A stretch of DNA of 64,000 bases from Notolepis coatsorum (GCA_963971535.1 OZ020601.1:19675278-19739277); one strand, 5' to 3'. Positions 30,001 to 37,898 are shown, counted from the stretch's first letter. Numbers and translations: made by a program. The notes: generated by a model from the sequence alone, not told the origin.

Positions 30001-32340
30001 GTGACAAGTGTATACAACAGTATTACACATTGGTATGTAGCAGTCCAGGTTCAAGAGCAGCAGTCATAGTTGATGGTGCATTTATGTGTAGTGCAGGCCG
30101 CAGGTAAGCAGATGCAAAGTGGTAGGTTTCTCTCCTCCACATTGCCTGTGGTGCATTTTTTCCTATTGCTAGGTTTTAGTGAGTTTTTCCTTACCTTCGC
30201 GTGGGGTATGTCTGGGAGTGTTGCATTTATTTTAAAAATGTTAGACTTTATGGTGTTTTGTTCTTGACCTATTGTGATGTTTCTTCTTGACTTGTTTAAA
30301 GAAGACGTGTCCGGCCCATGGGGACATTAACGTGTGGCCTTACAAATACATTTGATTTGATTTGGTATATTTAGGTTTATGAGTTGAGAGGCCTGATGGC
30401 CTGGTGGTAAAAACACCACGGCAACATCATGGAACGATGTCATCCAACAAAATCTGGATTTTTTGACAGAAGATAAGGTTTTAACATTGTTGTTGTTTAA
30501 GTTTTATTTGTATTGCCGTACAGCCAGGCTGTCATTTTATGACGCAAAGTGAACATCAACACTAGCATAGTATGAAGTTGTGGTATAATATGTCCTCATG
30601 TAAATATGTTCCCCTTACCTGTGCCCCCCCCCCCCTCTGTGGAATAAGACACCCCCCTCCCCTGTGTCCCCCAAACCTGTACCCCCTCCCCCCCATCTGA
30701 TCTATCAAATGGGACCACTCCCCCCCCTGTTACCTATATAGATCTCCTCTTGAGATCTATCCGGGGTCTTCTTACCTGGGTAAATTCAGCTGATCACCTG
30801 GGGGGAAGCCCTCAGCCATTCTCTCTATGTATTCTATCTGTTTGGTTAATAAACCCTTGTTATTATCCAAGCCTCGGTTGACTGAGCACATTCTTCATCA
30901 GGATATCGACTACAAATATCCCACAAAGTGCAAAAGGATACAAGCAAACGTTCACAGGCCAAGATACATAACATAAACATCGCCTTCCATTATCTAAATA
31001 CACACCTTCATTTTCTGTTTACATATTGTTGTGAAAATACTACATCTGGTTTTAGTCTTCTGATATTAGAAATGTTTGATTTGAACAGGAGCGCTACTCA
31101 AGCTTCAGCCACGGGATTGGACAGAAAGTGGAGGATGGCATCGCCTCATTGGAGGATCTGGAGGTGAGGAGCAACATTAAACATTTCACTGCCACACGAC
31201 AGCCGGTCAACCCTTTCACTGTGACAATACAGAAGGTTAGCCCTTTACTATCACACAACCGACGGCGATGCATCCGTGGAGCTAATGATGGAGCATCGCC
31301 GTCGGTTGTGTGATAGTAAAGGGTTAACCTTCTGTTGTGTGGCAGTGAATGGGTTAAAGATGTCCCACTTTGTACACGCTTGCTGCTGCTGCTGCTACAC
31401 TCATTCCACCCCAAGAGGAATTAGTTGGAAAATCCAACACCTGTTTTTATTTTTTTATATAAACATGACAACAGTAGTATGTTTGTTATATGTTTCAATG
31501 AACCGCCCTGGAATCCCTGGATCCCATGATGAGAGGGAAGACATTTTTAACTTGCACGTGGAGACTACTAAAGAAGTGTCAAACTTATGTTATACTCCTT
31601 ATCTTACTCTATATCCACATATGTCTGTGCATACCTGTATATAATCCTTTTTACATATCTGTAGATACTATTATCTCTACAAATCCCTTACATACTCGTA
31701 CTAGTTACGCTGCTGGCCAGTATGACTTACTACCATAGGGTCTTTATACCTGTGTCATTGTACATATTAATATATTACAGTAAACACTACAACTCTGTAC
31801 ATACATCCGATTAGCATGATTATTCAGTAGTACCAATTTATATATTTTATACCCAGTTTAATCACCTGTACATTGTATATTACTATTGCACTTTACTATT
31901 ACATTTGCACTCTGATTGGATGACAAACTTATTTTCGTTGTACTGTACTTGTGTTGTATAATGACAATACATTTTAATCTAATATAATTCTGTGGGCACC
32001 CGGTCCTGTGGTTGCATGCTCTTATAATGAGCTGGCGGGGCGAAATCAGGTGCACATTCAATTTAAGAATCAGTGGCATTCCTCATTCGGTCGAGTGCAG
32101 CTGAGAACACTGACTGTTTGAGAACAAGTTTCCACGCGTTCATGAATCCGGCGGGGATCTTTCTTAGGTTTGGTCTTACAAAGTTAAGAAGATATTTAAG
32201 ACACTTAAGAAAATGTTCGAGAATGAGGTCCAATGTGTTTTTTTTTGTTTTCTCAGGACTTCATCAAGCAGAACGGAGAGCCAAAGGTCACATCAGGCAA
32301 ACAGGAGAAATATGAAACCATCTTTAATCACTACGTGTAA
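10027..32340 (+). CDS. Xylose isomerase (class II), complete 14-exon gene
   Basis: Exons: 10027-10054, 10349-10425, 14658-14730, 15081-15193, 19034-19059, 21557-21694, 23280-23410, 23800-23895, 24896-24979, 25783-25909, 26422-26527, 27201-27383, 31089-31163, 32257-32340 (TAA). All introns are GT-AG, all phases agree, and the sum is 1341 nt, or 446 residues; class II enzymes are about 440. The enzyme interconverts D-xylose/D-xylulose and D-glucose/D-fructose with two divalent metals in a TIM barrel. Seen in order: FKHY and [15 protein letters not shown] (N-term), FHDRD (catalytic H104, D107), LIEPKPKEP (E242, K244), NIEPNH (E278, H281), GSVDSN (D306), GWDTDQFP (D317, D319), [11 protein letters not shown] (D349). 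Spacing from E242 onward equals E. coli XylA plus 10. Start chosen because [10 protein letters not shown] joins in phase to ISKIPY of exon 2. Odd points: a 7-residue tandem duplication in exon 7, and LWVTCN where LWGTAN is usual. Introns hold splice-junction minisatellites, LINEs, SINEs and hATs. The many introns argue against bacterial contamination. Confidence 0.95.
10577..10706 (-). mobile_element. LINE family A, copy 2 (3' end only, minus strand)
   Basis: It starts with a (TGAA)n tail and AAAACTTTATTTAACAG, and continues with the complement of the family 3' UTR (GGGATGCAGACCAGAG) up to the GGGACCCTGAT motif. It lies in xylose isomerase intron 2, head-to-head with copy 3. Confidence 0.85.
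10720..10772. repeat. (CA)n microsatellite
   Basis: About 26 CA dinucleotides in xylose isomerase intron 2, between two oppositely oriented LINE fragments. Confidence 0.95.
10928..11646 (+). mobile_element. LINE family A, copy 3 (5'-truncated)
   Basis: It begins at ACAAGATACACTACG and reads [20 protein letters not shown] through [13 protein letters not shown] in a frame that ends near 11211. The 3' UTR has C-rich tracts and ends AATAAACTTTTCAATCAATC at 11646. Only the last about 95 codons of the ORF are present. Confidence 0.85.
11811..13640 (+). mobile_element. LINE family A, copy 4 (RT region, broken frame)
   Basis: The copy starts at CTGATGTAGCCAATTAC. It reads [18 protein letters not shown], then [19 protein letters not shown], then RT motifs ([36 protein letters not shown]) and the C-terminal domain. 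The poly-C tract at about 12541-12553 has 11 C against 9 in copies 1 and 5, which shifts the frame. A TGA follows near 13188 where other copies read GGATGG, and two short deletions lie in the last 250 bases of the ORF. It ends (TCAA)n at 13640. The endonuclease is missing. It lies in xylose isomerase intron 2. Confidence 0.88.
13694..14010. mobile_element. hAT-type MITE with 8-bp target duplication
   Basis: The ends are TAGGGATGTTCGATATTGGC on the left and complementary ATATCGGACATCCCTA on the right. The flanks are identical 8-mers, TTTTGAAT at 13686-13693 and 14011-14018. The interior is rich in CCGATA/TATCGG repeats and has no transposase. 8-bp duplication is the hAT hallmark. A sister copy sits at 22069-22393. 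Located in xylose isomerase intron 2. Confidence 0.9.
14055..14648. repeat. Acceptor-like minisatellite before exon 3 (24-29 bp unit)
   Basis: About 23 copies of GTTTTGCAGTATATGGTG plus (T/G)ACACT(GTG). Each unit holds a T-tract followed by CAG, the form of a 3' splice site. The array runs to within 10 bp of the genuine acceptor of xylose isomerase exon 3 (CTCCCCCACAG, 14657), and its last unit merges into it (ACACTGTGCTCCCCCACAG). Long frames on both strands across this array (231 and 392 codons) are artefacts of the period. Confidence 0.93.
14737..14829. repeat. (CA)n microsatellite in intron 3
   Basis: About 45 CA repeats only a few bases after the exon 3 donor (GTAATA at 14731). Long intronic CA repeats next to a donor can bind hnRNP L and change exon use; that is known generally, not shown here. 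Confidence 0.95.
14905..15080. repeat. Pyrimidine-rich tandem repeat ending on the exon 4 acceptor
   Basis: About four copies of a unit CTTCATGTTGACCTGCTGTC plus TGTATCTGTTTCTCTCT. The last, shortened copy ends TTCATGTCTGACTCAG at 15080, the acceptor of xylose isomerase exon 4. A (CT)n run lies at 14988-15022. Confidence 0.8.
15173..17238. repeat. Donor-junction minisatellite: exon 4 end plus 5' splice site, about 75-80 copies
   Basis: The first copy is the real end of xylose isomerase exon 4: GAGTTCTTCACCAAGCTCGG G followed by donor GTGAGT (boundary 15193/15194). The unit GAGTTCTTCACCAAGCTCGG plus G(T/G)GAGTGAGT is then repeated to 17238 with 23-32 bp spacing. Many units up to about 16.4 kb keep GGTGAGT, an intact donor. 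Most later ones read GGGGAGT, where the T of the GT is lost. The first donor is the productive one because continuing past it meets GTG AGT GAG TGA, an in-frame stop. Confidence 0.95.
17717..18197. repeat. Minisatellite with a donor consensus in every unit (41 bp, 12 copies)
   Basis: The unit is about AACCTATATAGTTGTACAG, then GTAAGATGTGACATTACTTT. CAG|GTAAGA is close to the ideal 5' splice-site match to U1 snRNA, and most units keep it; some read CAGCTAAGA. It lies in intron 4, and no matching xylose isomerase exon end was found. It abuts the next array directly. Confidence 0.95.
18198..18790. repeat. Minisatellite, 42 bp unit (14 copies)
   Basis: Very uniform copies of CTGCTTCCCCCTTTACCATA plus CAAAGACACATCTTTACCTCTT. 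The unit length is a multiple of 3, so all frames stay open for long distances (a 412-codon frame spans this and the preceding array). This is not a gene. Intron 4. Confidence 0.95.
19219..20380. repeat. Minisatellite, 24/20 bp units (about 50 copies)
   Basis: Tandem ACAGTCAGGACAGCTGAAACC plus ACC or CTC, with 20-bp variants that lack CACA and AGG insertions at 20150-20265. Higher-order pattern: blocks ending ACCATCAGTCAGG recur about every 142 bp between 19508 and 20004. Xylose isomerase intron 5. Confidence 0.95.
20381..21556. other. Intron 5, single-copy-looking stretch
   Basis: No exon or recognisable mobile element in about 1.2 kb between the array and the exon 6 acceptor (TGCTCTCAG). 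It includes TTAA sites at 20456 and 21262 that could bound an old TTAA-type element, but I see no matching inverted ends. Short open frames here have no family likeness. Confidence 0.5.
21735..21952. repeat. Minisatellite, 30 bp unit (7 copies)
   Basis: Copies of ATCACATGTGTTCTATCTGT plus ATATACAGTC, with CGCATG and ATATGG variants, starting 40 bp after the exon 6 donor (GTCAGT at 21695). Runs directly into the 21-bp array. Confidence 0.93.
21953..23280. repeat. Acceptor-junction minisatellite: 3' splice site of exon 7 (21 bp unit)
   Basis: Tandem TACATTGTTACTTATGACAGG copies from 21953, interrupted by a hAT element at 22069-22393 and by TTATGACTG-type shortened units. The array ends in the real exon 7 acceptor TTATGACAG|G (23279/23280), after which the exon reads TACATGAACGG. 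So each unit equals the acceptor plus the first bases of the exon. The last six units (AGs giving exon starts at 23154, 23175, 23196, 23217, 23238, 23259) are in frame with exon 7 and encode RYIVTYD each. I place the start at 23280 only because [10 protein letters not shown] aligns to the family without insertion. Confidence 0.95.
22069..22393. mobile_element. hAT-type MITE inside the intron 6 minisatellite
   Basis: The ends are TAGGGATGCTCGATATTGGC and ATATCGGACATCCCTA. The 8-bp duplication CTTATGAC (22061-22068 and 22394-22401) is itself part of the 21-bp satellite unit, so the insertion came after the array existed. Same family as 13694-14010. Confidence 0.92.
23343..23384 (+). repeat. In-exon 21-bp tandem duplication (exon 7 of xylose isomerase)
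   Basis: GAAGAAAGGACTGGATGTTGC at 23343-23363 is repeated at once, adding seven residues (KKGLDVA twice). This accounts exactly for the 7-residue excess between the catalytic Asp of FHDRD and the Glu of LIEPKPKEP compared with E. coli XylA (135 versus 128). It falls in the helix before [14 protein letters not shown]. Confidence 0.9.
23476..23775 (-). mobile_element. Retroposon 3' end, minus strand (ATTTCCC-tailed fish family)
   Basis: ATAAGATGAGACAAGACATTCC then CCCCTTTGGGAAATTC is the complement of the common fish 3' end AATTTCCC...GGGG...AATAAA. A plus-strand relative is at 63700-63935, sharing CCGATAGGGCATACAGACCC, and a fragment is at 45140-45215. In xylose isomerase intron 7, ending about 25 bp before exon 8. 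Confidence 0.6.
23888..24032. repeat. Donor-junction repeat of exon 8 (36 bp, 4 copies)
   Basis: Exon 8 ends ...GGCTGTCA|GTAAGTA. The 36-bp unit GGCTGTCAGTAAGTACCGAG plus TGTGAGCCTCATCTCT is present four times, so the last eight exon bases and the donor are copied with the intron start. Read-through into copy 2 meets TGA (GTG TGA) in frame, so only the first donor is productive. Confidence 0.93.
24110..24360 (-). mobile_element. MITE family with TTAAAGGTGCTATA ends (diverged copy)
   Basis: Contains the family landmarks CAGCCACTAGATGTCGCAC, CCAATCAGGTGCATTCCAC and a GGGGGGAAAGCAATACTTTT stretch. The best complete copy is at 51381-51647 in the opposite orientation. Intron 8. Confidence 0.65.
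24635..24700. repeat. Inverted CA/TG hairpin
   Basis: (CA)n followed by CCGAAAGGTTTCGG and (TG)n: the ACACACACACCGAAA half is mirrored by TTTCGGTGTGTGTGT, a short stable hairpin in intron 8, followed by (GA)n. Confidence 0.7.
24958..25132. repeat. Donor-junction repeat of exon 9 (42 bp, 4 copies, in frame)
   Basis: Exon 9 ends AAACACCAGTATGACTACG|GTAAGC. The last 19 exon bases, the donor and following intron are repeated with period 42, placing equivalent donors at 24980, 25022, 25064 and 25106 (copies 2-4 read GTAAGCT). The frame stays open, so use of donors 2, 3 or 4 would insert one, two or three copies of [14 protein letters not shown]-like sequence after residue 255 in the barrel. Confidence 0.93.
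25133..25751. repeat. 11-bp minisatellite (CAGTGTGTCTC)n
   Basis: About 55 copies of CAGTGTGTCTC with 12-bp variants (GTGTTCTC) in the right half. It directly follows the 42-bp array and ends 30 bp before exon 10. Open frames in all phases are artefacts. Confidence 0.95.
26116..26309. mobile_element. Foldback MITE, diverged copy (same family as 2501-2860)
   Basis: Arms with GAAGCGATACGGACCAGTAG and the mirror TATCCGCTTCCATTAATTTG, then CTGTCTCTGGAGAAAACGGT and TGTTCCTTTAAC at the right end. Intron 10. Confidence 0.65.
26570..26790 (-). repeat. LINE-like 3' end, minus strand, with poly-C and (TA)n/(CAA)n
   Basis: TTATAACTTTCTTTATTGGAAG resembles the reversed 3' end of a fish non-LTR element; a C-rich block (26656-26710), (TA)n at 26727-26742 and CAACAACAA runs follow. 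Intron 11. Family uncertain. Confidence 0.4.
26848..27062. repeat. Minisatellite, 24 bp unit (9 copies)
   Basis: ACCTCTACAATAACTAGTTA plus CATT, highly uniform (T/A variant TTAAATT), in intron 11, about 140 bp before exon 12. Confidence 0.95.
27612..29704 (+). mobile_element. LINE L2-type element with open 610-codon RT frame
   Basis: The open frame 27654-29486 has no internal stop. It contains [50 protein letters not shown] (motif A), [19 protein letters not shown] (motif B), [10 protein letters not shown] (motif C, catalytic YADD intact), LNLSKTELL, then [27 protein letters not shown] and [14 protein letters not shown]. The 5' part with the AP endonuclease is missing, so it is truncated and not autonomous. 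The 3' end carries CGCTTTGGATAAAAGCGTC and (AAATGT)n, the L2/SINE tail shared in fish. The uninterrupted frame points to a recent insertion. It lies in xylose isomerase intron 12, sense orientation. Confidence 0.93.
29705..31088. other. Rest of intron 12: old repeat fragments
   Basis: 29812-29935 holds a minus-strand fragment resembling a reversed fish LINE/SINE end (GTATTTGTATAGCACCTTTA). 30130-30350 ends in an AATACATTTGATTTGATTT tail like a retroposon 3' end. 30625-30740 is C-rich. The last 200 bases before the exon 13 acceptor (TTTGAACAG) look unique. No exon seen. Confidence 0.45.
31179..31357. mobile_element. Foldback MITE (TTAACCCTTTCACTG family), copy 1
   Basis: CACTGCCACACGACAGCC on the left and the mirrored TTGTGTGGCAGTGAATGGG on the right, with a second inner palindrome around ACAACCGACGGCGATG and CATCGCCGTCGGTTGTG. 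A fuller copy at 44140-44355 has TTAA at both ends. Starts 16 bp after exon 13's donor. Confidence 0.8.
31590..31985 (+). mobile_element. Interspersed repeat (TCTAATCTAA-tailed family), plus strand
   Basis: Runs from a CTTACTCTATATCCACATAT segment to ATGACAATACATTTTAATCT plus an AATATAA tail. Same family as 7661-8225 in reverse. Intron 13. Confidence 0.55.
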
Positions 32341-32562
32341 TGAAGACACTTACCAGGCCGGTGTCTGCCTATGACTCAAGACCTCCAACATCAATCCCGT
32401 CCATGTTAACTATGAAACTAATGATGACACAATATAGCTTAACTAGTAGAAGTCATACAAGTATGAACTGAAATCTGTGATGTGTAGCGGTGGAATAACT
32501 CCTGTGCATGATGATGGTGTGACAAATAACAACCAAATCAGTATAAAAACAAAGTATTTTCT

Positions 32563-33057
32563 AGGGCGGCTACGTGGCGTAGTGGGCAAGGCGCTCGCCA
32601 CGAATGCGGAGACGCTGGGCTCGCCTGTTCGAGCCCAGCGCTCCACATTGCTTTCAGTTTAGCTGGTCGTTCATACTAATACACATTGGCCGTATTAGGG
32701 GGTGGGAAACTGATGGGTGGGGATCGGGCGTTGTGGACAGCAACTCCTACAGGTCGGTTGGTGCGCCTGCGCAGTAGAATCAGGAAGTGTCGGGGGCAGC
32801 GTGAGCCTCCCACGCGTTACTCCTCGCCACTGAGAGATCGATCTGCGCAGGTGAAAAGATGCGACTGCTGTTACCTCAAGTACCGGAGGGGACTTGTGCT
32901 ATGTATGACTTAGTCCACATTGCAGCCGGCTTGTGGGAGGCAAGAAACAGCGTTCGTGACAGGGGAGGGTTGAATTGGATGATACGAAATTGGGATGGGA
33001 GAAAATATAGAAAAATGGGAGAAAAAGTGGATAAAAAAAAAAGAAAAAGAAAAAAAC
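32563..33057 (+). mobile_element. tRNA-derived SINE, 495 bp, copy 1
   Basis: The head is tRNA-like: box A TGGCGTAGTGG and box B-like TGTTCGAGCCC at about 32575-32640. A long body follows, then an A-rich tail. Flanked by a 9-bp duplication GTATTTTCT (32554-32562 and 33058-33066). A second copy, 37420-37898, is nearly identical in sequence. I do not recognise the named family. It lies in the probable xylose isomerase 3' UTR. Confidence 0.88.
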
Positions 33058-33518
33058 GTATTTTCTCACATTGTTCTGTCTGTTTCTACTTGTTATTCCG
33101 AACCTTACTTACATCATGTTGATACCACTTGATATAATGTACTGCATCACTACCGTTTCTACTCGCATGTAATGTGTACATGACTTTGTGCAACACTTGG
33201 ACTTTGCATTTAGATATAAAGATTCAAATTGGGTAAAGTCTATTTCACAAGTGGATTAAGTGGGCGGTTAAACTACTGCTGTATTTACACATACCAACAT
33301 ATGTCCTTAGAAGCAGATGACAGATACATCTGTCTTTTCAATATTTGCACAATGTTAAGAGAAAGTAGCCTTACTTCATGGAAGCTATGTATTAAAAATA
33401 ACTATTTAAATGTTATTAGGGTGACCGTTTGGTGGTAGCCTGCCCTACTCAATGTTCTTAGATGAGAGAGAGAGGGGCTATTCAGAATAGTTGTATTCAC
33501 TGTTGATTGTAGGAATGC

Positions 33519-33524
33519 AATAAA
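33519..33524 (+). terminator. Candidate polyadenylation signal of the xylose isomerase gene
   Basis: AATAAA in GGAATGCAATAAATCAAATG, 1.18 kb after the stop codon and before the next repeat block. Confidence 0.4.
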
Positions 33525-33844
33525 TCAAATGAATGAAGAACGATCCTGTTTGTGACATAAATATTTATCCATGTGATCTCAGAAACACAGAGGCGTGCTG
33601 GGTGCAGTGTGAGTGACCTATTCATTAAAACTATTGTAGGGTCACTGCATCTTTTTTCCATGGTTAACTGGCGAGCTGATCCTAGGTCTGTCCCTAAGGA
33701 GTGCAACTTTACCCCCAGACTGATCTGAGTCTAGTAAGACAATAGTAGCTAAAAAATAATCCTCATCCACTTCCTTGTTTTTATTTGACATGTGTAGGCC
33801 TACAACTATAGTTGTTATGAAGCCAGGTTGCAGGGTGACTTCTA

Positions 33845-34105
33845 GCTTCACTAATAATAATATCATACATATGTCTGTATTATAGCATGTACAGTAGTGC
33901 TGTATATTTATATTTACTGCATATATATATCCATATCTGTCTGAATATACCTGCATATAATCCTATCTAACTACTTATACATCCGCATATAACTGTATGA
34001 TGGCATGTACAATAATGCTGTATACATATATTTATACTTACCATAGCTGTGTATCTACCTGCCTACAATCCTTTTTACATATCTGCAGATACTATATCTG
34101 TCAAA
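33845..34105 (+). mobile_element. Interspersed repeat fragment (TCTAATCTAA-tailed family)
   Basis: Shares TATGTCTGTATTATAGCATG and ATACCTGCATATAATCC blocks with 40340-40875; the tail is absent. Confidence 0.45.
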
Positions 34106-34235
34106 TAAATGTCCCTTATGTAGCACTTGTGTCAGTAACAGCTGGTCGCCACAGGCACAGTTCTAAGTTCGAATGAGGAGGAGTAATATGCACAATTAAA
34201 GGAATAGTAGACCAGAGACAGAGTTATAACAATAA

Positions 34236-36648
34236 CCTGTGTTCATCAATGACAAAACTGAGGAAAACAAAAACAAACCACGTGAACTTTGGAAATTACT
34301 CAATAATCAACTAGGATGTAAAAAACTTAAAACCAGATTCTCAAACATAAACATAAAAACGGACAACACGCTCATCACAGACAAGCTGGATGTAGCCAAT
34401 TACTTAAACATTTTCTTCACAAACATAGCCACAACACTGGTAAACAAACTACCCTCCCCCACTCAGGGCTTTATGGGGTAGAACACATAGTAGCTTACTA
34501 CAAAAACCTAGGGGTCCGCAAGGACGACTTCAAGCTGGAAATGGTAACAACAGATGAGGTACTCAATAAACTGAGCGCCCTCCAACCTAACAAGGCCACT
34601 GGCCATGACAACATCCCCTCCAAATTCCTCAGAGACGCAGCAGCCGCCATCACCCCAATCATCACACACATAATAAACCTCTCCATAAAACAGGGACACG
34701 TCCCCAAGGACTTCAAAATTGCGAGGGTGACCCCTCTGCACAAAAAGGGCAGCAAATTAAACCCAGGCAACTACCGCCCTGTTTCTATTCTCACCTCCAT
34801 CTCGAAAGTCATGGAAAAAATAGTCTATGAACAGGTCGAAAAGTACCTAGCGGAAAAAAATCTAATCTACGAATTCCAATCTGGCTTCAGAACATCCCAC
34901 TCCACTGACACATGCCTTCTCTATTTGAATGACCACATCAAACAAGAGGTGGACGCAGGCAAATACTGCGGCATGGTCATGCTGGATCTACAAAAAAAGG
35001 CCTTTGACACGGTCAATCACTCCATTCTGATTGACAAGCTAAAAGCAATTGGTTTTGATAGTCTATCGGTGAGCTGGATGCAATCCTACCTTGAGGGGAG
35101 GGAACAGATGGTGGAGGTAAACGGTACCCTATCCCCCCCCCTCACAGTGAGCTGTGGTGTTCCACAAGGAAGCATACTAGGACCGCTACTGTTCCTAATT
35201 TATGCAAATGACATGTCGTCAGCTTGTGACTGCAACTTGTTCCTGTTTGCGGACGACTCAGCCCTGCTGGTCTCTGACAAGAACAAGTTACAGGTTGAAA
35301 AAACCCTCAGCTCGGAACTAGGCAGAATCTGCATATGGCTCGCTGATAACAAACTATCATTACACATGGGCAAAACAGAGTCCATTCTCTTCGGTTCAAA
35401 TAACAAACTCAGCAAGACCGACGGCTTCTCAGTTACAGTGGGTGACAATATTGTCACAAGGAAAGATGAAATTACCTACCTGGGTTCCATCCTAGAGGCT
35501 AATCTCTCCTGTGACAAAATGGCATCCAATGTAATAAAAAAAGTCAACCAACGAACTCGATTCTTGTACCGGATCTCCTCTCTGGTAAACAAGAATACCC
35601 TGAAGACTCTGGCAGGAGCACTCATTCAGGGGTACTACGACTATGCTTGCACCTCATGGTACCAAAGCACCTCAAAGGCGCTAAAAACAAAATTACAAAC
35701 ATCTCAAAACAAACTGGTCAGACTACTGCTTGACCTTACTCCTAGAACCCACCTCACCCCTGCCCACTTTGACAACCTAGGATGGCTTAGAGTAGACGAC
35801 AGAGTACAGCAACTTGCAATGGGCCTGGTCTACAAGATACACTACACGACCAAGGTACCCATGTACATGTCAAAATACTTCCCAAAGGTCAGTGAATACC
35901 ACGATCACAACACCAGAGGGAGCTCCACAAATCATGTTAAACCCAGATTCGGCTCAAATAAGGGACTAAACACGTTTCGCAATTATGCCACATCAATGTG
36001 GAACGCCCTACCCAAAGCTGTAAAGGAATGTGGATCACTACCCACTTTCAAAACCTCTCTCAAGGGACACCTACGGGAGACTGCAATTCAAAACTGGCCC
36101 CTGTAAATATCCTAACCCAACCCCCTCCAATGTACAGTCATTTACCTAGTATGGTTTTGTCAATAGTCCAATGTACAATTTTGTTTGTTTGTACAGTGTC
36201 TCCTCCCCCCCCCCCCCCCTCAATGTACAGTTTTGCTTGTTTATACAGTGTGTCTCCCCCCCCCCCCCCCCCCCCCAACCACCTCCAATGTAAATTACCC
36301 AGTATGGTTGTCAATATCCCAATGCACCCAACCCCCCCACCCAACCTCCTCCAATGTACAGTTTCTACGTCAAATGTATATACTCCCTTTTCTTGACTCC
36401 TTCTGTATCACAAACAGTACTGTATTTGCAAATCTGGTATGTCATAAATGTATAGATGTAGCAGTACTGTCTATCTGTATGTCATGTATGTCATATATGT
36501 CCTGATGAATTGAAAATGGGGGACCCTGATGTAAACAAGACGAAAGTCTTTCTCTGGTCTGCATCCCCTTAACAATTGTGTGTATTGAGCTGTACTGTAT
36601 TGTACCCATTCTGCAATCTGTTAATAAAGTTTTCAATCAATCAATCAA
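34236..36648 (+). mobile_element. LINE family A, copy 5 (longest; 521-codon open RT frame)
   Basis: The longest copy of the family here. An upstream frame (34239-34481) reads TEENKNKPRELWKLLNNQLG, the linker between endonuclease and RT. One frame break separates it from the main frame 34541-36106, which carries [18 protein letters not shown], the RT motifs ([13 protein letters not shown] with one extra Lys codon in a poly-A run, [26 protein letters not shown] with intact FADD) and the C-terminal domain. The endonuclease is missing. The 3' UTR has two poly-C tracts and ends (TCAA)n. It lies between xylose isomerase and SQLE. Its 3' part is nearly identical to copy 7 in SQLE intron 4. Confidence 0.9.
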
Positions 36649-37404
36649 AATTAAAAGCGCGCTAGCTAGACAGTAATAATACATACAGACGTAAAGTACA
36701 AGTAATGGTTTGAAGTATCCCTTTTAGGTTCTTTCAGTAACCTCTCCTTTCGGGAGGGTTAGTTCGATATCAAGTCCTAGGTTGATTGGATCAACACATT
36801 GGGGTTTGTTCAGACGTCTCTGAGGTTATCTCTAGCTAAAAGCTAGGTTCCAGGTTGGATATTGGATGTATCCTTTTATCATCAGTAAACTCTATATCAG
36901 TTTATCATTTCAATAGGTAAACGTTTAAACATATTAATTTAAACATTTAAGTGTGAAGGGAATGCAAATACCTTATTAGGTGAATTTATCCTTTAAACCA
37001 TCTTTCTTTACAGGAGAACCATCAGTGATTCAGCTATAATCAATATGTCATCAATGGGATTCAAGTATCTTACTGGGTGAATTTAATTCTCCCTTCTTAT
37101 AGGAGAATATCAGTACCCATATATCAAATTAAATCAAATCAAATACAATATCAAAATAACACAAGGTGAACGGGGTCGAAGCCCTTGGAAGTCCTTGTAT
37201 TCTCGTTCAATCAGATCAATCCTACCGGACTGTTTGTGTAACAGGAGTTGAGCAACAGGGGTATTCACATCAGGCTGGCATTAGCCTTGAGCTATATCAG
37301 AGGTTCCGGGGTTGGCTCGCCATCTGGTATCGGTCCGGCACACCGCCTCGTCCCGCGTGGGCACACGTGGTGATGGGTGGTCTGGAACTGCTCCAAGGGT
37401 GGTT
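36649..37404. other. Intergenic stretch before the second SINE
   Basis: No gene seen. It may be the continuation of the LTR-like sequence whose ends form the palindrome at 37871-38821, because the SINE at 37420 interrupts that sequence and the same target-site motif stands at both sides. Confidence 0.35.
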
Positions 37405-37419
37405 GAGAATTGCAGGTTT

Positions 37420-37898
37420 AGGGCGGCTACGTGGCGTAGTGGGCAAGGCGCTCGCCACGAAATCTGGAGACGCTGGGCTTGCCTGTTCGAGCCCAGCGCT
37501 CCACATTTGCTTTCAGTTTAGCTGGTCGTCCGTACTAATACACATTGGCCGTATTAGGGGGTGGGAAACTGATGGGTGGGGATCGGGCGTTGTGGACAGC
37601 GACTCCTACAGGTCGGTTGGTGCGCCTGCGCAGTAGAATCAGGAAGTGTCGGGGGCAGCGTGAGCCTCCCACGCGTTACTCGTCGCCACTGAGAGATCGA
37701 GCTGCGCAGGTGAAAAGATGCGACTGCTGTTACCTCAAGTACCGGAGGGGACTTGTGCTATGTATGACTTAGTCCACATTGCAGCCGGCTTGTGGGAGGC
37801 AAGAAACAGCGTTCGTGACAGGGGAGGGTTGAATTGGATGATACGAAATTGGGATGGGAGAAAATATAGAAAATGGGAGAAAAAGTGGATCAAAAAAA
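37420..37898 (+). mobile_element. tRNA-derived SINE, 479 bp, copy 2, with 15-bp target duplication
   Basis: Same family as 32563-33057. The duplication is GAGAATTGCAGGTTT at 37405-37419, and GAGAATAGCAGGTTT at 37899-37913 (one difference). The right arm of the neighbouring palindrome carries the undamaged GAGAATTGCAGGTTT on its minus strand, plus the SINE tail. Confidence 0.9.

Larger units (their letters stand above)
32341..33540 (+). other. Probable 3' UTR of the xylose isomerase gene
   Basis: Sequence after the TAA. It includes the SINE at 32563-33057. An AATAAA at 33519-33524 is the likeliest polyadenylation signal; if so the UTR is about 1.2 kb and carries a SINE in sense orientation. 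An ATTAAA near 33390 is an alternative. Confidence 0.45.

Noticed and set aside
10027-32340. Bacterial contamination or a processed pseudogene as source of the xylose isomerase sequence
   Set aside because: Thirteen phase-consistent GT-AG introns, fish transposons within them and intact catalytic residues rule out both.
32580-32640. Functional tRNA gene
   Set aside because: Box A and B are present, but the cloverleaf is imperfect, a 400-bp body and A-rich tail follow, and a target duplication flanks it: a SINE.
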